Source: Gammaproteobacteria bacterium (GTDB lineage: Bacteria > Pseudomonadota > Gammaproteobacteria > Chromatiales > Chromatiaceae). From it: 8,562 nt of DNA. Position numbers and translations under genes: made by a program. Shown piece after piece: positions 6,194 through 8,562 of the stretch (within the stretch, counting starts at the first letter, position 1; every line of letters begins with the position of its first letter). The notes under the pieces were generated by a model. That model was not told the DNA's origin. It saw nothing but the letters and a program-made list of their open reading frames with translations, and did not search any database. The stretch covers positions 4,454 through 13,015 of the forward strand of contig JAHDCB010000034.1 in the NCBI GenBank assembly GCA_020630035.1, written 5' to 3'.

Positions 6194-6935
6194 AAAACGG
6201 CTCCAGCCAAGCTGAACAATCTGCGGGATGGGTTAAAAAAGGAGCATGCGTGGCCAGTGGCACTTGTCTGACAGTACAACTGTCCGGCAGATAATCTGCA
6301 ACTGCCGCAGGTACCAGGGTATCGCGCCCACCAAACAACCAGGTACTGGGAACAGTTAACTGCTCAAGTGCAGCACGCAGGTCTGTCTGTAGTAACAGAT
6401 TGAGCCCGGCAGTCAGCCCGACAGGATCAGCCGCCGGACGCTGCGCCAGGGATTGCTGTAAACCTCGCAGGATCTTTGTCGCCTCAACACTCCCGCGTAG
6501 CTGCAGGCTCAGAAACCGTCGCAAGGTCGCAACCGGATTAGCACGTAATGTGCCGGCAAACTGCATAAACACTGTTTCCGGCACAGCAGCCTGCCAATTG
6601 TCAGCCTGGACAAAACAGGGTGTAGTTGTCATCAGGCATAGCTGGCTGATCTGTTCACCTGCTAGTCTGGCAGCCTGTAATGCCACCAGTCCACCGAGCG
6701 ACCAACCCAGCCAGATAGCACCGGGTGGTGCCACAGCCAGACAGGCCTCCGACCAGTCAGATAAGACTGCATCCATCACCGGGCTGGCACCATGACCCGG
6801 CAATTCCAGCATCGTGACACGAAAATGTTGGCTTAAGGTCGGCAACCAGGTCTGCCAGACACCGATATGCATTCCCCAGCCATGCACTAATACCAGATCC
6901 GGCCCGAATCCTTGAGTCTGATGCCATAAACTCAT
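6180..6935 (-). CDS. bioH: Pimeloyl-[ACP] methyl ester carboxylesterase
   Basis: Cytoplasmic alpha/beta-hydrolase that removes the methyl group from pimeloyl-ACP methyl ester, ending elongation and releasing pimeloyl-ACP for BioF. Seen: the oxyanion-hole segment VHGWGM (17-22), ELPGHG (44-49), nucleophile elbow GWSLGG with S79, the catalytic acid in FGGRDTLVP (D205) and H230 in ATHAPF, spaced as in E. coli BioH (S82, D207, H235). At 251 aa it is the normal length. ATG 6935 overlaps the bioF stop by 4 nt (ATGA), and its TAA lies 14 bases inside bioC. Placement between bioF and bioC separates it from generic esterases. The upstream ribosome site is poor, fitting coupling to bioF. Confidence 0.95.
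   Translation of the reverse strand: MSLWHQTQGFGPDLVLVHGWGMHIGVWQTWLPTLSQHFRVTMLELPGHGASPVMDAVLSDWSEACLAVAPPGAIWLGWSLGGLVALQAARLAGEQISQLCLMTTTPCFVQADNWQAAVPETVFMQFAGTLRANPVATLRRFLSLQLRGSVEATKILRGLQQSLAQRPAADPVGLTAGLNLLLQTDLRAALEQLTVPSTWLFGGRDTLVPAAVADYLPDSCTVRQVPLATHAPFLTHPADCSAWLEPFFGDR
6201..6204 (-). promoter_or_regulatory. Ribosome binding site supporting the TTG start of bioC
   Basis: Reads GGAG on the minus strand, 7 nt before TTG at 6193, and lies within the end of bioH. It makes TTG the best start for bioC. Confidence 0.5.
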
Positions 6936-8080
6936 ACGCGATCTTGGCGGGATAAATGAGTTAATGCGGTCAGTAACTGCTCAACCTGCTCTTGAGTATG
7001 CACCGCAGATAATGTAATACGCAACCGCGCACTGCCCTGCGGCACGGTAGGTGGGCGAATCGGACTCACCAGAATACCATATTGTAACAAAGCCTGACTC
7101 CAGGCACTGGCCTTATCTGCTGTGCCTAACATCAGAGGCTGAATCGGTGTTTCCGAGGGTAGTAGGGGCAACCCAGCTAATTGTGCTTCGTGCCGAAAAA
7201 AACGAATCAGCTCAAATAAGCGGGTACGCCGCCAGTCTTCTGTCGCCAGAATCTCCAGACTGACCCGGGCGGCCTCAGCCAGTGCAGATGGCATGGCCGT
7301 AGTATAGACATAACTGCGCGCCTGCTGGATCAATGTTTCAATCAGATCTGCCGAACCGGCAACAAAGGCACCTGCCACACCGGCAGCCTTACCCAGGGTT
7401 GCCATATAGATTGGTACCTGTGCTGTACTCACCGATCCGCAGCCATGTTTGCCAAGTACACCAAAGCCATGCGCATCATCAATCATCAGGGCAGCCTGAT
7501 ACGTGTCTGCCAGTGAAATCAGTTTAGCATACGGCGCACAATCCCCATCCATGCTGAATACACCATCGCTGGCAATCAGACAGGCTCCGGTCGTTTGTGC
7601 CAGCAAACGTTGCAGATGATCCATATCAGCATGGCGATAGCGCCGCAACCGCCCTGTGCTCAGGCGGGCTCCATCTAACAAAGAAGCATGATTCAACCGA
7701 TCCTGCAGAATCACATCTCCTGAACGTGACAAAGCGGTCAATACACCCAGATTCGCCATATATCCGGTAGAAAACAACAAGGCACGCTCTGCCCCGACAA
7801 ACTCAGCCAACGCCTCTTCCAGAGCATGATGTGCCGCAGTGTGTCCACTGATCAGGTGTGCCGCTCCGGTACCAACACCATAACGTTGCGCCGCCTGCGT
7901 CAATGCCGTTGCCAGACGTGGGTCAGCTGCCAGCCCAAGATAATCGTTGCTGCAAAAACTGAGCAACTCACCATCATCTGTCTGTAACATCGGTACTTGT
8001 GGCCCGACAGTAATTCTTCTGCGCCGATATAAATCAGCAGCTTTTCGCTGCACCAACTCCGCAGTCAATCTATCCAGCAT
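6932..8080 (-). CDS. bioF: 8-amino-7-oxononanoate synthase
   Basis: PLP enzyme that condenses pimeloyl-ACP with L-alanine to form KAPA, releasing CO2 and ACP. Seen with the 382-aa start: SNDYLGL (44-50), H131 in NHASLLDG (stacks on PLP in the family), VFSMDGD (174-180), the cofactor Asp-His segment DDAHGFGVLG (201-210), the PLP lysine K231 in LGKAAGVAG, and IRPPTVPQGSARLR near the end; all match E. coli BioF. The frame allows a TTG start at 8092, but the GAGGGG ribosome site (8093-8098) touches that TTG directly and lies 12 nt before ATG 8080, so ATG 8080 is chosen. It is the first visible gene of the run. bioB, which precedes bioF in many gammaproteobacteria, is not found in the 480 bp upstream. 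Confidence 0.95.
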   Translation of the reverse strand: MLDRLTAELVQRKAADLYRRRRITVGPQVPMLQTDDGELLSFCSNDYLGLAADPRLATALTQAAQRYGVGTGAAHLISGHTAAHHALEEALAEFVGAERALLFSTGYMANLGVLTALSRSGDVILQDRLNHASLLDGARLSTGRLRRYRHADMDHLQRLLAQTTGACLIASDGVFSMDGDCAPYAKLISLADTYQAALMIDDAHGFGVLGKHGCGSVSTAQVPIYMATLGKAAGVAGAFVAGSADLIETLIQQARSYVYTTAMPSALAEAARVSLEILATEDWRRTRLFELIRFFRHEAQLAGLPLLPSETPIQPLMLGTADKASAWSQALLQYGILVSPIRPPTVPQGSARLRITLSAVHTQEQVEQLLTALTHLSRQDRV

Positions 8081-8092
8081 CGAATCAACCAA

Positions 8093-8098
8093 CCCCTC
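8093..8098 (-). promoter_or_regulatory. Ribosome binding site deciding the bioF start
   Basis: Reads GAGGGG on the minus strand. It lies 12 nt before ATG 8080 and immediately next to TTG 8092. Zero spacing excludes the TTG as a user of this site, so the shorter 382-aa protein is preferred. Confidence 0.45.
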
Positions 8099-8152
8099 AG
8101 TTTGCAGACGCCATCCGGTCGATACCTAATCAGGCCAGTAATCAAATTTGAA

Positions 8153-8181
8153 TCGTGGGCAGGTGTAAACCTCGCCCACGA
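8153..8181. repeat. Near-perfect hairpin 1 upstream of bioF
   Basis: TCGTGGGC (8153-8160) pairs with GCCCACGA (8174-8181), continued inward by AGGT (8161-8164) with ACCT (8169-8172) around the loop GTAA; one C at 8173 is bulged. This gives twelve base pairs in 29 bases. No T tract follows on either strand, so it is more like a REP-type palindrome than a terminator. It directly abuts hairpin 2. Confidence 0.6.
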
Positions 8182-8216
8182 CCAAAGGGGCGAGAGCGAC
8201 GCCTTTCCCCCTTTGG
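8182..8216. repeat. Hairpin 2 upstream of bioF
   Basis: CCAAAGGGG (8182-8190) and CCCCTTTGG (8208-8216) are perfect 9-bp inverted repeats. An alternative inner stem GGCG (8189-8192) with CGCC (8200-8203) competes with the innermost pairs. It begins at the base after hairpin 1 ends. Confidence 0.55.
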
Positions 8217-8234
8217 AAACCCTCATTGTTTTGT

Positions 8235-8254
8235 CCCCGCAGCAAGCTGCGGGG
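8235..8254. repeat. Hairpin 3 upstream of bioF
   Basis: CCCCGCAGC (8235-8243) and GCTGCGGGG (8246-8254) form a perfect 9-bp palindrome with two central bases. GC-rich palindromes of this kind recur between genes in many proteobacteria. Neither strand continues with a T run, so intrinsic termination is unlikely. Confidence 0.6.
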
Positions 8255-8413
8255 AATCCCTGGATTCACGTGCACGATCACTCGCATCACGCCAGCTCAT
8301 CACAAACAGTCAATTTTACACGCTACAATGCAGCTCCTGCATCATAGCAATAACACCCTGGTGCGATTCAAACTTATGTGGCGTAATAGCTGGGGCACAT
8401 AAAATTCGTTTCG

Positions 8414-8527
8414 GCATTACCCGTCAGGGGCTTTTTCGAGGGTCGCCAGAATATCCGTCCATGAGGGCTCGGCTGCGGCCATCCATGGCCGCAGACGCAC
8501 CTCGGAAAAGCCCCTGACGGGTAACGC
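8414..8527. repeat. 114-bp long inverted repeat with an inner hairpin, possible miniature mobile element
   Basis: The left arm (8414-8441, containing TTACCCGTCAGGGGC) and the right arm (8500-8527, containing GCCCCTGACGGGTAA) are complementary over 28 positions with two mismatches; the inner 25 have only one, and it becomes G-U in RNA. Inside sits a second perfect stem, CTGCGGCCAT (8473-8482) with ATGGCCGCAG (8485-8494), separated by two bases. The remaining interior is asymmetric (31 bases left, 5 right). No target-site duplication is evident at the ends, and no transposase is present. It could be a miniature inverted-repeat element or a REP-like structure; a role as a transcript end is possible, although no T tract follows. 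Confidence 0.6.
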
Positions 8528-8562
8528 TCTGTGAGTAAGGTGGCACAACCACCCTCGTGGTC

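Larger units (their letters stand above)
8081..8562. other. Palindrome-rich gene-free stretch upstream of bioF
   Basis: About 480 bp without a credible gene. Frames of up to 120 codons exist here, but their translations are rich in Arg, Pro and Ser and run through palindromes, which is typical of spurious frames. The stretch must hold the bioF promoter unless transcription enters from beyond the right edge, yet I see no convincing -35/-10 pair on the minus strand. A possible plus-strand -10 (TACAAT, 8324-8329) has no good -35. A weak 7-bp inverted repeat, TTATGTG (8374-8380) with CACATAA (8396-8402), and a small hairpin, ATGCAG-CTC-CTGCAT (8328-8342), are also present. No full BirA operator is seen. 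Confidence 0.6.

Noticed and set aside
8163..8171. GTGTAAACC, resembling a BirA operator half-site (TTGTAAACC)
   Set aside because: The partner half GGTTTACAA is absent at the required spacing, and the bases are already explained as the tip of hairpin 1. Biotin control of bioF by BirA is therefore not supported.
8235..8254. Rho-independent terminator at the CCCCGCAGC palindrome
   Set aside because: No T run follows on either strand, so it is kept only as a repeat/hairpin.
8324..8329. Plus-strand promoter -10 (TACAAT)
   Set aside because: There is no acceptable -35 at 16-18 bp and no gene downstream within the window.
8102..8347. Open frame of 81 codons on the plus strand
   Set aside because: It overlaps the same palindromes, has no family similarity and cannot coexist sensibly with a bioF promoter region.
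8155..8517. Open frame of 120 codons on the plus strand upstream of bioF
   Set aside because: It runs through four palindromes, its translation is Arg/Pro/Ser rich with no recognisable domain, and there is no good ribosome site. It is most likely spurious, created by repeat DNA.

Overview
The window looks like chromosomal DNA of a gammaproteobacterium with moderate GC. This rests on an E. coli-like PepA, a CGFS-type Grx4, and a bioF-bioH-bioC-bioD gene order in which pimeloyl-ACP is released by BioH. No tRNA, rRNA, CRISPR array, transposase or phage gene is visible. I cannot name the genus.

Layout. Positions 1-1106 (+) hold the 3' part of pepA (leucyl aminopeptidase), cut by the left edge. 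A small rubredoxin (1147-1314, -) converges on pepA and is divergent from grxD (1524-1847, +). The rubredoxin-grxD gap carries a perfect 9+9 bp inverted repeat that could be a shared operator. grxD then converges on a long minus-strand gene run, with a structured 68-bp inverted-repeat element between them (1865-1932). Read in the transcribed direction, the run is bioF (8080-6932), bioH (6935-6180), bioC (6193-5327), bioD (5327-4650), a YkuD-domain L,D-carboxypeptidase/transpeptidase (4616-3357) and an M99/Csd4-type metallo-carboxypeptidase (3360-1942). The genes overlap by 4, 14 and 1 nt, are then separated by 33 nt, and finally overlap by 4 nt. One polycistronic transcript is therefore plausible. 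Upstream of bioF, about 480 bp (8081-8562) contain no credible gene but are crowded with palindromes: three consecutive hairpins at 8153-8254 and a 114-bp long inverted repeat at 8414-8527.

How the genes work together. BioC methylates malonyl-ACP to start pimelate synthesis, BioH removes the methyl ester, BioF makes KAPA from pimeloyl-ACP and alanine, and BioD closes the ureido ring to dethiobiotin. BioA and BioB are not in the window. The two downstream genes encode exported enzymes matching the Csd6/Pgp2 and Csd4/Pgp1 pair of Helicobacter and Campylobacter. There the first trims peptidoglycan tetrapeptides to tripeptides and the second trims tripeptides to dipeptides, which sets helical cell shape. 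This apparent two-step cell-shape module, attached to a biotin operon in a gammaproteobacterium, is the most interesting content. The M99 protein keeps the unusual Gln zinc ligand (QxxE...H), and the YkuD protein carries two tandem NTF2-like domains. Rubredoxin and Grx4 add an electron-transfer and Fe-S-handling pair on the left side.
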